A stretch of DNA of 64,000 bases from Cristatella mucedo (Eukaryota; Bryozoa; Phylactolaemata; Cristatellidae). The stretch is from assembly GCA_009760855.2 (NCBI GenBank), contig WPIO01000110.1, forward strand, positions 505,501 to 569,500. Direction: 5' to 3'. Both the position numbers and the translations under genes were made by a program. Under the pieces are notes generated by a model. That model was not told the DNA's origin, did no database searches, and saw nothing but the letters and a program-made list of their open reading frames with translations. This document shows positions 34,535-45,344 of the stretch, piece by piece; within the stretch, counting starts at the first letter, position 1, and every line of letters starts with the position of its first letter.

Positions 34535-34638
34535 GGCCACACGGTTATCTCGAAATAGCCAACTAAGCAATGTAATGCATTTATTTTTATAAATGTATTA
34601 CATTGCTTAGTTGGCTAGTTCGAGATCACCGTGTGGCC
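34535..34638. repeat. Long hairpin: 48-bp arms, 8-base loop
   Basis: Arms 34535-34582 and 34591-34638 are reverse complements with three mismatches. The right arm has a weak counterpart in copy 1 (near 2390-2415) but the left arm has none, so the hairpin formed by inverted duplication or insertion after the two copies separated. Confidence 0.9.
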
Positions 34639-34870
34639 TGTTAACACGTGTAGCTTTTTCGTACCTATTGTGTGCTTGCGACGGCTAACAATACGTCGAT
34701 TTTGGCTACTGGCTAAGATTTCATAGATCATGGCTGAATTTCTATACTATGTCCTTTAATATCTGTTTACGCTATGGGTATAAGAATTAAGTTTAAGATT
34801 GAAGGGGAGTAACAGTTTACGGGTAGTAACTCAGTTTCGCCTCTTTATGAGTTCAGTTCTATTGGGTTTG

Positions 34871-35015
34871 CAGTTAGGCCTAGAGCGGTTTAGGTGCTCC
34901 CCATTGACGACAGAGGTCGAAGTCATTTAATTTGATGGCCAAGATCGCGGGTTCAAGCCCCGTGATATCAGGTGCGTATGACATCGATATCACGTTCTCT
35001 TAGGACACTAAACAA
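34871..35015 (+). repeat. tRNA-derived SINE (family 2)
   Basis: A-box region ctagagcggtttaggtgctc, B box ggttcaagccc at about 34949-34959, tail gacatcgatatcacgttctct, then taggacacta. It is orthologous in position to the copy at 2651. Confidence 0.75.
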
Positions 35016-35439
35016 ATCATTTAGGCAAATCTATATTTATGTAACTATAGCTTGGCTAGCGTTTTCATCTTTGATGATGGCCATCGTAAAATATAAAGTA
35101 GATAGACCTATTCTGAGATGTGCTATATGAGCCACTGGTATTCTTACTTGCTGTCCTAATTTGCCTTGAATTCAAGAGCGCTTTGATCCAATAAAGGGCC
35201 ACACACCATTTTAGCTAACAATATTGTCATACTTTTTTATTAACCCAGCTATAGTAATCAGAGGTTATTTTTAAGCTAGCATAGGAAGTCGAAAAGTTCA
35301 TCCTTGCATGCAAAGAATAGTCAGAATAGAAAATGTTTGTAACGAGGGGGATAAGGATTGGACGTTGACTTTAAATTTAAGAGAGAGTCGCCGACCTTCC
35401 ATCTCTTAGCCTTTTTACTGTGGTGGACATTGTTTTCGA

Positions 35440-35700
35440 ATTAGTGAGCTGAGAAAGAACATTTGCACCGACAACAAGATCCACTGCATCTACTGTTCGG
35501 TTCCTTCAAGCCTCCATAAGTAAACTGCACAGCAGACAGCTCGATGCTAGTCACTGGTATTCGTAGTGGTGTATTGGTATTGGTATTGGAATTGTGTATT
35601 GGTATGTATTGGTTGTGGTATTTGACAGCAGCTTCCAGCCACCAAGGAATCTGGAAGCCTCGGCAAGCTCCACCCGGCCGGTGGACTGTCTCAGAGCTCA
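35440..35700 (+). repeat. Module E fragment with a ggtatt microsatellite
   Basis: aagatccactgcatctactgttc and agcagacagctcgatgct match the reversed module E fragment at 12065-12200. A ggtatt/gtattg run (35563-35625) is inserted, and then the match resumes (aatctggaagcctcggcaagctccac). Confidence 0.65.
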
Positions 35701-35989
35701 CAGGTCATATAGATAAGTCACAGGGCCTTCATCGGCATGACTTGCTCCTGCCAAAAGCCTTATAGTAGCCATCTATGCACACATTTTTTTTCAAAGCAGC
35801 CAGATAGCTCAAAGCCAAGTAACTGGTACAAATATACCTCATTAATGATTTCTTATTTGTATTAGTTAAATAAATTCAAAAGACCTGCTACAACGTTGAA
35901 TGAGCTTCCGATAAGCATGAACTTTTTTAATTCACTGCTAGCATACAAAAGTCACCAAACGCGTTGGTGCCTTGCAAACGCTTGAGCAC
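35701..35989. other. No feature recognised
   Basis: Nothing supportable between the module E fragment and the inverted repeat arm. Confidence 0.4.
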
Positions 35990-36355
35990 CAGGTTTGAGA
36001 AAGTTTGCTGTTTTTCACGTGCCAGTTTTAACCACCCTGCCAGCTGGGGAATTAAGCGAGTTTAACGGAATAAAAGGCTTGAAATAAATCAAGCACAAGT
36101 TCAGACGAAGGTTGAAGGCATTTACTGCCTAGAAGCCGTGTCCAAATGTATGAAACCATTGTTTAGAAAAAATACTGCACTCATCACATAAATTAGCTGA
36201 AAAATATCGAGAATCGTAATTATACCTCGTGTTACTATCGCCGTCCTCTGCATCACGATTGATCGTGATACCCTCGTCATCTTCCTCAGTCATATTTAAA
36301 GCTTGAAATTCGATGGAAATTTCATTACTATCGTTATCGTCTTAGGTACCGTGCA
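35990..36355 (-). repeat. Right arm of the long inverted repeat pair
   Basis: Reverse complement of the arm at 553-930. The outer edge is ggtacc at about 36345-36350. Confidence 0.6.
36129..36293 (-). CDS. Small acidic open frame in the inverted repeat arm
   Basis: 54 codons from ATG at 36293. It starts MTEEDDEGITINRDAEDG, acidic throughout the first 20 residues, then RYNYDSRYFSANL, then CSIFSKQWFHTF, and stops at 36129-36131. The related copy near 624 on the plus strand keeps the first 15 or so residues (MSEKEKEGITIIPDAED) but has a one-base shift and an early TGA. No family is recognised. It could be a first exon of a transposon or host gene, or a chance frame. Confidence 0.3.
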   Translation of the reverse strand: MTEEDDEGITINRDAEDGDSNTRYNYDSRYFSANLCDECSIFSKQWFHTFGHGF

Positions 36356-36890
36356 TTCGTACCCAGGAGAGGTTCGGTTGGCTGGGACAAGACGGCTGTA
36401 ATGTGGTAAGGGTCACCGGCTGGACCGGATGTCTGGTGATGGGAGGTCACCTGGGCTCATGAATAATGGAAGTTGGCCGAGTAAGTCCTGGTGATGGAGG
36501 CTCCCGGTCTCGCCGAGTTATGTACCTGGATAGGTGCAGGTGTGCTCCGGCGATGTGGCCGCACATGCAAGACAACGAGTGCCTAAAGCTGAATGTTAAA
36601 CTCCTTGTTGTGGCTTGTATATTCAGCGTTCCCGGGTAGCGTGTTCGTTGCCCCCAGCCCCGTAAGTTGGCATCTTTCGGCAGACACTCTCGACTGTGGT
36701 AGACGTCGACTCCGACTAGCCAAACAGATGCTCTATTCTACATTGTATTTCCATTAGTGGGATTCTCTGAGCAGAAAGGTAGCTGCAATACCCTTATGAT
36801 CAATGTGCCTAAAGTCCCCCAAAACCCTAGCTGCACCAAGCAAGCGGTAATTACCTTAGCTACTGCAAGTGTATTTTGGTTTAAAGGGGA
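36356..36890. other. GC-richer unique-looking stretch
   Basis: 36360-36720 is richer in G and C than its surroundings (ggctgggacaagacgg, gtcaccggctggaccgg) and has no match elsewhere in the window. No open frame or domain is seen. Confidence 0.35.
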
Positions 36891-37385
36891 CGCTTGAGGG
36901 ATTTTGAGCTCTCCATCTTTACCTCACGAGTCAGTTGAACGCCAGGGCTGTAAGTTGCGGGCGTCGTGCGAATAATTAAACGATAAAGAGTTTCATGCGA
37001 GAACTAGTAAGAGTTTCAACTCGTTTGCCATCGCATGATGGTCCTCAAACTGCCATCGTTTAGCTGCAGTTCTAAAATATTAGACTACCTTCAAGATTGC
37101 TAGGAACTTGTGCATCCGGCATTCCTCTCTTTGTAATCAATTTGAATTATGATAAAACCAACTTAATAATACTGGTAAAACCTAGTGTGATTCAAAAATA
37201 TAGTGCGTCGCTCCAAATCGAATTTGGCAGAATATCTTCTGTTGAATCTTCACTGAAACTCTACGTCATGTTCTAAAATGACCGTTAACTTGGCGATCTA
37301 AACAGCTGCACTATCAAGTCTGCCTAATTTCAGCTACATAATATTGCTTGAATTCAAGCATGCTTAGACAATCCTACCACATCCA
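36891..37385 (+). repeat. Mosaic repeat segment before the LINE fragment
   Basis: 36900-37160 matches 49920-50200 (ctctatctttac, gtaagttgc(a/g), cctcaaactgc(g/c)atcgt). 37190-37385 matches 12670-12845. Confidence 0.6.
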
Positions 37386-37920
37386 TGCCTTTGTAACATC
37401 CCGTCTTCAATTGTGTAACTGCCTTACAGTTGGTCTACCGACTGTACAATAAGGCACTTACAAATGGTGCAAAACTCTGCAGCCAGGCTTGATTGCCCCG
37501 AGCATTCTAATTGCCACATCACACCTCTTCTCCACAACCTGCACTGGCTCGCCGTCAAGCGCAGCATCGAACTGAAGGTTTCGTCACTCACTTTTGGGTC
37601 CCTTCATTCCTTGTCTCCAGACTGCCAATCTGATTTACTCCCCCCACTAGGCTAACCATTGTACCACCAGCTTTTCGGAATCTAACTGAATTCCTATATC
37701 TAGTTCAAACCTTAACTACTTCGGAGATCATTCCTTAAGTATGTACGCTCCCAAAATTTGGAACTCACTCCCGACTTTCGTCACGAAATCTAATTAATGT
37801 GACCACATTAAAAAAGAAGCTAAAAACGCGCCTATTTATTACAGCGTTCATTCGGTTCCTCTAATTTGTCTTGCGTGCGATGACGGTGAGAGGCGCTCCA
37901 GAAGGGCTCGGTAAAAAAAA
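37386..37920 (+). pseudogene. CR1/L2-like LINE C-terminal fragment
   Basis: The translation shows MVQNSAARLD, then ITPLLHNLHWLAVKRSIELK and LTFGSLHSLSP, the standard end of CR1/L2-type reverse transcriptase proteins, followed by a frameshifted FGDHSLSMYAPKIWNSLP-like block. It ends near gagaggcgctccagaagg, close to the 3' tail of the LINE at 51650. Frameshifts make it non-functional. Confidence 0.78.
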
Positions 37921-39480
37921 TATATCGAATATGTTGGAATGTCGAGCAAAACAAGTGGAGAGACTAGCCAAATCGTCATTATTAAGTTGCTCATCATAAA
38001 CCCGTGACATGTAAAATGGAGTGCCCCTTCAAGTCTCTCATTTTGTAAGGTCGTTTAAATGCGGCTTAAAGTTTAGCCTATTTAAGTACTCATGCAAAGC
38101 CTGCACCCCAGTGCAGAAATAGTTTTTCCGGAAGGAGGAATGGAGAAAGCTAAATTGATGACATCGATTGAATCGATTACTATCTAAGTCGAAATGAAAA
38201 CTAAATTGATTGCAATGGGCTCCACTAAGCTTCTTTCAGAATACACCGCTTAAGCCAGGTTTGCATGGTAATTCTTGTTTTCTACCTCCTGTGTTATACC
38301 ACCTTCCTTTGTGTTCGAAGTCCACAGGTCAGTCTTGTTATGACTTTAGCTACCTATTCGCTGCGTCCTTTGCTGTTCATGGAAAATTTGCTTTTATTGG
38401 GTAGGGTAGAACCTCATTTTTCTAACCCCCATCAATTTGTAATGGTAGGTAGAAATAAGGTAGGAAGTAAGGCAATCTGTGTAAACCCGGCTGTGTAAAC
38501 CCATACGCACCCCTTACCCGTGTAAGCAGGGTATTCAGGAGGTTACCTGGAGAAGCCTCTGAGCACCTGCTACTGAAACCTATGAGACGGATAGAGTATC
38601 CAATTGATATTATTAATTTTCAAGAATTTATCCTCAATTTTGGGGTAATTTTATGTGCTGCCAGTCATTGAACGGTTTCATTTGTCCCGGGAAGAGGGAA
38701 GGGGTTGCTATTGAGAGCACACCACGGCTGGCCTCGTTCTGGTGTGTTTCCATCGGAAAAAGCACATGGGGTAAGAATGGCGCGTTGCACCGCGTGGAGT
38801 GGCAAGCCTCTTTCTTTGCAGAGCTAATCGAGGCGATGTGCGATTCCAGCGGACTTAAACTTGAAGTTCCCGGCACTTTTTATTTCACTGACGGCTGCAT
38901 TAGGTTGCCATGCTTTTTAGCGGCCCGATACGGAGTCGACCTTCCACTGTGGCGCCTGCGGTGGCCGCGGCTGCATTGAACATTTGACGCAGCAAGGCCG
39001 GAGCTCGAGCAAAGGAAGCGGCATCTTTTCAGCCGTGCTTTCGAGCTATTTGGAGCCGCATTGTTGCTGCACTGTTTGATCGGCTCATTAGGAGCGACAT
39101 CGAATCCGTGCTGACGAGCTCTTTGAACAATAGGGCTTGCGGTTTAAATGTTCGAGCTCGCTAACCTCCATCTCAGGACGAGCGGTACGTGAGCCTGTGT
39201 CTATCAATTGGCACCTTTATTGCCAGCTGCATCTAGCTGCACTTTATAAATCAGGCCTATCCACTTCTTCGAGGAATCAGCTTTTTAGATGTAGTCTTTA
39301 GTCTAGATGTAGTCTTTAGTCTAGATGTAGTCTTTAGTCTAGATCAGTCTTTAGTCTAGATCAGACTTTAGTCTAGATCTTTAGATTGCTGGAGTGACAT
39401 ACCTGGGAGCAAGCCGACCGCCGTAGTTCACCAGGTCTGGCTAGGAGAGGCGATTTTATAGGCAGAAATTGTATTAATCC
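37921..39480 (+). repeat. Module C, partial copy
   Basis: 38230-39480 matches 16590-18180 with gaps: ctt(a)agccaggtttgcatggt, ctggcctcgttctgg, cactgacggctgcatta, gagccgcattgttgc, gagcctgtgtctatcaatt and atcaggcctatcc. The left part has no clear match. Confidence 0.65.
39297..39384. repeat. Short tandem repeat, unit about 20 bp
   Basis: Three units of agatgtagtctttagtct followed by two or three shortened units (agatcagtctttagtct), inside module C and absent from its other copies. Confidence 0.88.
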
Positions 39481-40915
39481 TTAGGTATCTTTTTAAGACA
39501 AAACCTAATTATCGAAAAACATGAGTCGGCATGTGAGGAGTAACGTGTTTTACCAGATCTTGGGTAGCCGTTCTGTGCTATAAGGCGCCAGGCTTCAAAA
39601 ATGTTATGTTAGTATGTGTTTAGCCTCATTGCATATAGGTTGCAATCCAACTTGCCGTGAACCCTGCTTCACTTGTGCCCGGCTTCAATATGTTTAGCCA
39701 CGACAGTTCGTTTCGTGGTACCATGCTCCATCACCTTCTCTGTATCAGGTCTTTGTAGCTGCGTTGCTGCATTTCACCATGCACACATCTCGACATTAGA
39801 ACACGGTAGTGGAGCTTGCACTTCGTGGTTAAGTTCATGGGTTCGAATCTAGCAGCATGCGAACCTTTAGTATTTGTTAGGAAGATGGCAGCTCGGGGTC
39901 TTGCGGTGCTTCACGAATGATGCAGTTAATGTAGTACCGTGCACTTTAAATCGCATCTTTGACCTCAATTGCACGCCACAAAGCTTTAGCTGGCTGCACC
40001 TCCCTGTTGAGGTATCAGTTTGAAAAATGCGCCGTGACAGAAACTATTCTCTATCAACAGGCTGTACGAATTGCTCCAAAAAATCTATACCCGTCATGTT
40101 TGTCACATCCACGGAATTATCCGTGCAATCGTAAATAAGTACAGAGGAGCTGAGGCCGGCAGGCCTCAGCTTGGCTTCAAACCCTAATTCGTGTTTGAGA
40201 TTTGGTTTATTCCCATGCATGCCTTTAAAGTATACCGGGAACGAGTTCACTAGGACTAGCAGAGAGCTGACCGCAGCCGGAAGCAGTTACTAAACTGTGC
40301 GTGCCTAAGACTATAAACTTTATGGAGATTTAGTTGTGCATAGTCTAAAAGGTAGCAGTGCTTTTTACATGCAATCGCTAGCATCTAAGGCGTGAAAGTC
40401 GATGCCAGGATCAGCACCACAAGGTACCCATAGGATTTGCATCTCTGAAAGTAGGCCGTGAAACGCGTTTTACTTTCTTGAATATTGCATGGCAAAAGCT
40501 GTACTACTGTTTTTGCCGACATTTAACCGAAGAAAGTTTGCTACTGCTCTGTCTTAAACGTTGGCAATTGCTGCTTGCAGTAAGATGTATGTACAAAGGT
40601 GAGTCGCATCCTACTTTAGGAACTCGGCAAGATATTTCTTAGGGAAAGCTTGGTTGACATTCCAGGTACGCTAAAGATTCGAGGTTATTTTATTCTGTGT
40701 CGTGAGCGTTTTGAAAAATGGCTCCAGTCCAGAACCATGGTCCACTTGATTTTTGGTGAGGATAGAAAGGGTTTCTCTATCGGAAATGCTTTAAAGAATA
40801 GTAATCGATCATAAAAGTGGTGACAGCACACTGTCACTCTACGTTGCCCAGCACTTAAGCAGCTTTCTTACCAGACGTATATTCTAGAGCTGCGTCGCGC
40901 TGTTTCTTCAACTGA
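39481..40915 (+). repeat. Module D, partial copy
   Basis: 39970-40450 matches 20500-20940 and 57130-57580 (tttagctggctgcacct, ttggcttcaaacc against cttggcttaaaacg, gactagcagagagctgac-like block). Near 39830-39880 a B-box-like gggttcgaatc may mark another tRNA-derived remnant. 40600-40900 continues towards module E. Confidence 0.5.
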
Positions 40916-41600
40916 ATGCTCGCTTTCATGCTTTGTAGACAGAGCTGTCGTTTCCCTGAGATGAGTCACTCTGCTGCACCGCTCGGCAGTTCCCAAGATG
41001 GCTTGCGACACTGGGCCTCTGCTGATCGGACACCGAAGCTGTTGCAGCGATCATTTGGCTGCTCTTTATTTGGCATCGGGCTGATCATCCAGCACGCTCC
41101 TTCAACAGTTCTGCTGATCTATCGTGACCCGATCCTAACCGAAGCTGCCGAGCCAAAAGCTGACAGCCTTGACAAGCCTGCTAGCTGTCATGCTCGGGGC
41201 GGCAGATGCTTTTGTGTCGGTGCACTGGGCTACTGCTCGTGCACTGACAGCACAGTTCACGGCCAGTGCTGCTAGACACGGTCACTTTGAGTGTCCGGCG
41301 ACGGCAGTTCAACGCTCGTGGCGTATTATGCCAATGTTTTGCGCTTGCAAAGCAACTGGACAGATAGGAGGAGTACTTAGCTGACCAGCCCCAGGCTGTG
41401 CTACTTTGATGTTCAAGGAGCCATTGCCATTTAGCCTGAGCCCGAGCTGTCCTGTGGTCGTGTATCCATCGGAAGTTGATCGCTTGTAAACACGGCTATA
41501 TGTTGACGTTAGCAGTGATCGGCCTGGGTCAACTGTAGCAATGTCAGCAGCATTGAATGAAGCGATTCTCTTATTTGAAATACAATTTGAGCTTGACTGG
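40916..41600 (+). pseudogene. Module E cysteine-rich frame, broken copy
   Basis: The translation from about 41050 contains FGCSLFGIGLII, YRDPILTEAAEPKAD, ASCHARGGRCFCVGALGYC and CTDSTVHGQCC, then stops. It matches the full copies at 21777 and 58591 residue by residue through the cysteine cluster. The N-terminal half and the last 30 residues are lost. A second frame (41557-41880) is not shared. Confidence 0.65.
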
Positions 41601-42413
41601 GGACATTGCTGCCGAAGATGTGGTTTATTTTGGCTTGAATCTCTGGCTAACCAATCATGATAGACCAACGATTGGCTTTTACAAAAAGGAAAATGCTCTC
41701 CAACTAGTAGAGAATCTTTCTAGTTCGGCGTCTTCTTGGATGCCTGTGGCGAGATCTAGGGATTGGCTCGACTATGCAAGTCAATACGATTGCCTTGTGC
41801 ATATCGTCACGTGCCTCATCAGTTGCTTCTTCGTAATTTTCGACGAATTTTACCCAAGAACTCGGCATATATCAACGTAGCTACCTAGCTGACAGTGTAA
41901 TTGTCAATAATTTCAGGGTCCTGTTGCAGCAATTGTTGTTTAGCTTGGTGTGGTCTTAGCTCAAACAGCCTTGCAGGCTTTACAATAGTTAGATAACTTA
42001 GAATGTTTTAAAGAGGCATTCAGCAATGCTTGAGTAAGAGCGACCTTAGGTGGCCAGTGGCTGGCCTCAGCTACAAAAACCAAGGCCACCCTGGTCTGTA
42101 CGTAGGCGACGCCCTCGAGATTACTGCAGACTGCCAGGTCTTCATTCGGAGGCTGGCATTGCTAACCGTTACAACGGCAGAGTGGCAGCCGGCAGCAGAC
42201 ACGCCTACTTCTGTAATATCAGCTTACGGGTTCTGGTGCCCTGCTAGCGAACAATGCTGTCACGACCGTGCTCTTCGAGTTACCACTGGGCAGGCTTACG
42301 CTCAGGAATCTCTGAATCGCAAATAAAGCTTTAACTGTCAGCTCCTCACCAAAATATTAGTAGCCCCACAGGCGAAAAGTTGGCCAGTTACACAATCGAA
42401 CTGATGAAGTATC
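41601..42413 (+). repeat. Downstream part of module E, diverged
   Basis: 41760-42330 matches 59420-59830 in outline (cgtgcctcatcag, ttgagtaagagcgacct, ccaaggccaccctggtctgtacgta, cgaggattactgcagac). It stops at 42413, where the duplicated 696-bp block starts. Confidence 0.5.
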
Positions 42414-43109
42414 AATTAATTTAGATTACTGCAACCATTGGCAGCTTGTTCTCGGAGGTACTTAAAACAAGATTTTAAAGATTGCTTTGTGGGACTGAAA
42501 TGGTTTGCAATTAAGAGAGGAACGGGTGAAAATGGTGACTTCTGTGCAGTTTTAATTGATCTATGGGTATGAAAGAACGAGAAACCCGTCGTCGTGGCGT
42601 CGGCTATACTCGGACTGTTTTCGACTTCAGCCACGTCTCAATATAAGCGAGCAAGTCAAGATCAACATCAACCACAATCTCTTGTGTTATAAGGGGTTCA
42701 TTTACACGGTGAACGAACCTTCCGAGGACAAGCATACGTTTGGCTGCAGGGGAAAATCCTAGTGTAAATGCTAGTCAGAGTAAACTCCTGGCGCTGCTGC
42801 TACTCAGTTGTCCATGGTAGCTAAAAGGAATTCGTGAGTAAGCATTAAGTGCATTTTGAAACAGGTGTTGGCCTACGGAGAGATGCTGGGAAGAAAATGC
42901 CGTGGGCCAGTATGCACACAGTATGGTGAGCGTTACGATAGCCGTCACGGTTCACATGCAACAATTGTAAAGAGGCTGCCAATCAGCTGACTTCTATGTT
43001 AACTTTGAAGCTGTATTGCACTCGAAGTGATGCGCATTAAGGAACTTCAAGAATATTATCGGAAATGCCAGACAAGTGGTTTATCATTCTGACGGAAAAG
43101 AGGTACTTT
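42414..43109 (+). repeat. 696-bp duplication, copy 1
   Basis: Matches 47221-47916 at a constant offset of 4807 with no gaps and three differences seen. It stops abruptly in the middle of module A, whereas the other copy continues into module A, so this copy looks like the derived one. Confidence 0.95.
42556..42762 (+). CDS. Possible FLYWCH-like fragment (duplicated)
   Basis: 68 codons. The C-terminal 30 residues, LLCYKGFIYTVNEPSEDKHT then FGCRGK, resemble the start of a FLYWCH zinc finger (L-x-x-x-G-y-x-Y then Y/F-W-x-C), but the Trp is missing and the second half of the finger is absent. FLYWCH fingers occur in MULE-type transposases and some animal nuclear proteins. The frame at 47363-47569 is identical. 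No continuing exon is seen. It may be a transposon remnant or a chance similarity. Confidence 0.3.
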   Translation: MIYGYERTRNPSSWRRLYSDCFRLQPRLNISEQVKININHNLLCYKGFIYTVNEPSEDKHTFGCRGKS

Positions 43110-43189
43110 GTAACCAAGAAAGCGTCTCTATCTTTAATCTCTTAACCAAAAGTCTATAGATCAATCAAAGAAAGAGCCTAAAGTAAGGA
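43110..43189. other. Short unique stretch
   Basis: Sequence between the end of the duplication and the resumption of module C; nothing recognised. Confidence 0.4.
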
Positions 43190-44640
43190 GACCCTGTAGT
43201 GTGCCGGTTTGAAGGATTGGAACGCCGGTGTGGTACGGGAGCCTGGGGGCATAGCCTCACTGCAAAGTAGTGTTTAGGGGCTTCCTCCAAGTACCTTATG
43301 GTGGGGCGTGTACCATGGCCAGCCACCGATGGCCCATGGCCGGTCTTGATATGACTAAACTGACGGCTGTGGCCGCCCGTCGACCGGCCCTGCTCAGCTA
43401 ATTTGGGCTAGGAAGGAGAGAAACTGTAGCCCTGCACATATCTCTTCTCCTTGCTCCCCTTCTTTCCCACGCCCTACTACAGGTTACCCTACCCTTATGA
43501 TGGCCTCGACTGCAAGCCTGTCCATGAAACTCGAAGAATTCTTCCATTACGGCTCCTCATACAGTGCTCGTGTACGTGGACTTTAGGTATGGCAATCGGT
43601 ATATTGACGATGAGTAGCTTGTCCGTATCACGTGCATAATTAATTTTCTTTGCTAAGTCTCAGGCCTTTCTACGGTGACTTTTGAAGACTACAAGCCTTG
43701 ATCTCAAACCCAGGCGAATGCATCGAATTACGGATTGGTATTCGTGGAATTTATTAGATGGTTTTATAATTGATATATTACTGATAAAAACAATTTAAAT
43801 AGTAATAATTATTAGAAATTCTTATATTTTTCAATGTAAGTAAACTCTGAGCTAAGCCTGGCGTTTCGCCAGTGATTACATGGATAGTGGCAGTAGGCAT
43901 AAGCACATACATTTCAATTTCGAAAAACTTGAGATATGCAGTGGATATTGTTTAACACTGCTAAATGTCCTTGAGCAGTTAAATCGTATTATAGTGATGG
44001 GTGAGTTCCGGCTTTAGGGAGCATGCGACCTAGTGGTGAGGTCTCCTAGCGTTATGGTTGGTTCTAGCCACAACTAAGTCAGCCGAGCTGTGAGAGAGAG
44101 AGAGAGAGAGGGAGGGAGGGTGTGATGGTGGGAGGGAGGGGGAAGGAGGGAGGGAGAGAGAGAGAGCAAGAGAGAGAGAGAGAGAGAGAGGGGGAAGAGA
44201 GAGATAGTGAGAGAGAGACTGAGAGAGAGAGAGAGAGAAGTGTATCGGTGATACGTAGCATCGTGAACCTGTTGGGAGGCCAACTACTGATGGGGTAGCT
44301 TTGGGTTTTTTATTATTTGTAAACGTCCTGTCGTACATATGAGTGGTCAGCTACTGAAATCTAGACGGGTTTCGTGGGCAAATGCCTCTAATAAGTTCCT
44401 CTCGGCCATGCCTTGCTGTTCAGTTCTTTTTCTACATCACCGTAAATTCTACACTTACTGAATTCTTTTTTGTCAGTAAATAACCTATCGTCACGCTTTT
44501 TACACGTGTCTAATTTTGCAATGCCATTTGTACTCTCTGCACTGCTCGTTGATACTTATATTTAAGGGTGATCCAGCTAAGGGAAATGCTTGCTCAGTGT
44601 GTTAGTGTGGCAGGGTCGAGACCATCCGCTCCTTAAGCTC
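43190..44640 (+). repeat. End of module C plus module D, third copy
   Basis: 43330-43620 matches 18080-18320 and 54190-54360 (gctaggaaggagagaaa, tgatggc(c)tcgactgcaagcc). 43590-44400 matches module D (atattga(c)gatgagtagc, ggcagtaggcataagcacataca, gagttccggcttta, aaatgcctct). No family 1 SINE lies at the C/D junction in this unit. Confidence 0.65.
44092..44237. repeat. (GA)n-rich tract in module D, third copy
   Basis: Purine tract of ga with ggga interruptions, longer and more complex than in the other two copies. Leu/Ser-rich minus-strand frames over it are artefacts. Confidence 0.95.
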
Positions 44641-44661
44641 GCCAGCCCTCAGCCCGTAGGT

Positions 44662-45335
44662 ATGGATTCAAAGCGAAAGGTAACAAAGGTTGCAAGCGGA
44701 CCGGCAAGCAGACCTGCATATTGACTGGCAAGTTGACGTGCAAGTGGACTGGAAAGTGGACCTAGAAGCACACCTGCAAGCGGACCGGCAAGTGAACCTG
44801 CAAACGGACCGGCACGCGGATCAACAAGCGGACCAAAAAGCGGACCGACAATCGGGCAGCACACTATTACGATCCGAATCGTCGGCGGCCTGGTGAGAAG
44901 AGAGACGCTGCAGCAAGCTCGACCGAGCCACTTGGCAGTAACTCCACCAATGACTGCTGCACCAGCAGTGGCTAGGGCAGCGAATCGGTCGCCGGAGCTG
45001 ATGAAGTATCTGTTCGGCTGCTCTCTGCACGGAATCGGACTGATCAATTCACCCAATCCTCACACCGTTCTGCTATGCGATTTCCACCCGACACTCTCCG
45101 AAGCCGCTAGCTGGAAACTGACGGTAACCTGATGGAACCCGTCAGCTGCCACTCTCACAGCAGCTGTTATTGTTTTTGCATCAGTTTACCGGGCTATTTC
45201 ACAAGCACCGACAGCGATATCACTGCCAATGCTGCTCAAAGTCAAGTAAGGTCGCTACGAATAACCTGCACACGTGGTTCAATCCTCTTCAAGTATTTGC
45301 CCAAAGCTTCATGTCGGCTTAGCAGCTGTCGCTCA
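44662..45335 (+). pseudogene. Module E cysteine-rich frame, broken copy
   Basis: ATG at 44662 in the conserved context, followed by an expanded series of acctgcaagcggac-like 12-base repeats (44700-44830) not present in other copies. Then FGCSLHGIGLI and LSEAAS, a frameshift, MEPVSCHSHSSCYCFCISLP, and a decayed end. A LINE begins near 45345. Confidence 0.6.
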
Positions 45336-45344
45336 GCTGTTCGA

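Larger units (their letters stand above)
34011..35430 (+). repeat. Old interspersed repeat, copy 2 (partner at 1.0-3.2 kb)
   Basis: Same content and orientation as 1020-1100 plus 1910-3180, including the embedded SINE family 2. It differs by a 104-bp hairpin at 34535-34638. Confidence 0.65.

Noticed and set aside
44030-44338. Leu/Ser-rich frames on the minus strand, up to 102 codons
   Set aside because: They are created by the GA-rich tract of module D; the other copies do not share them.
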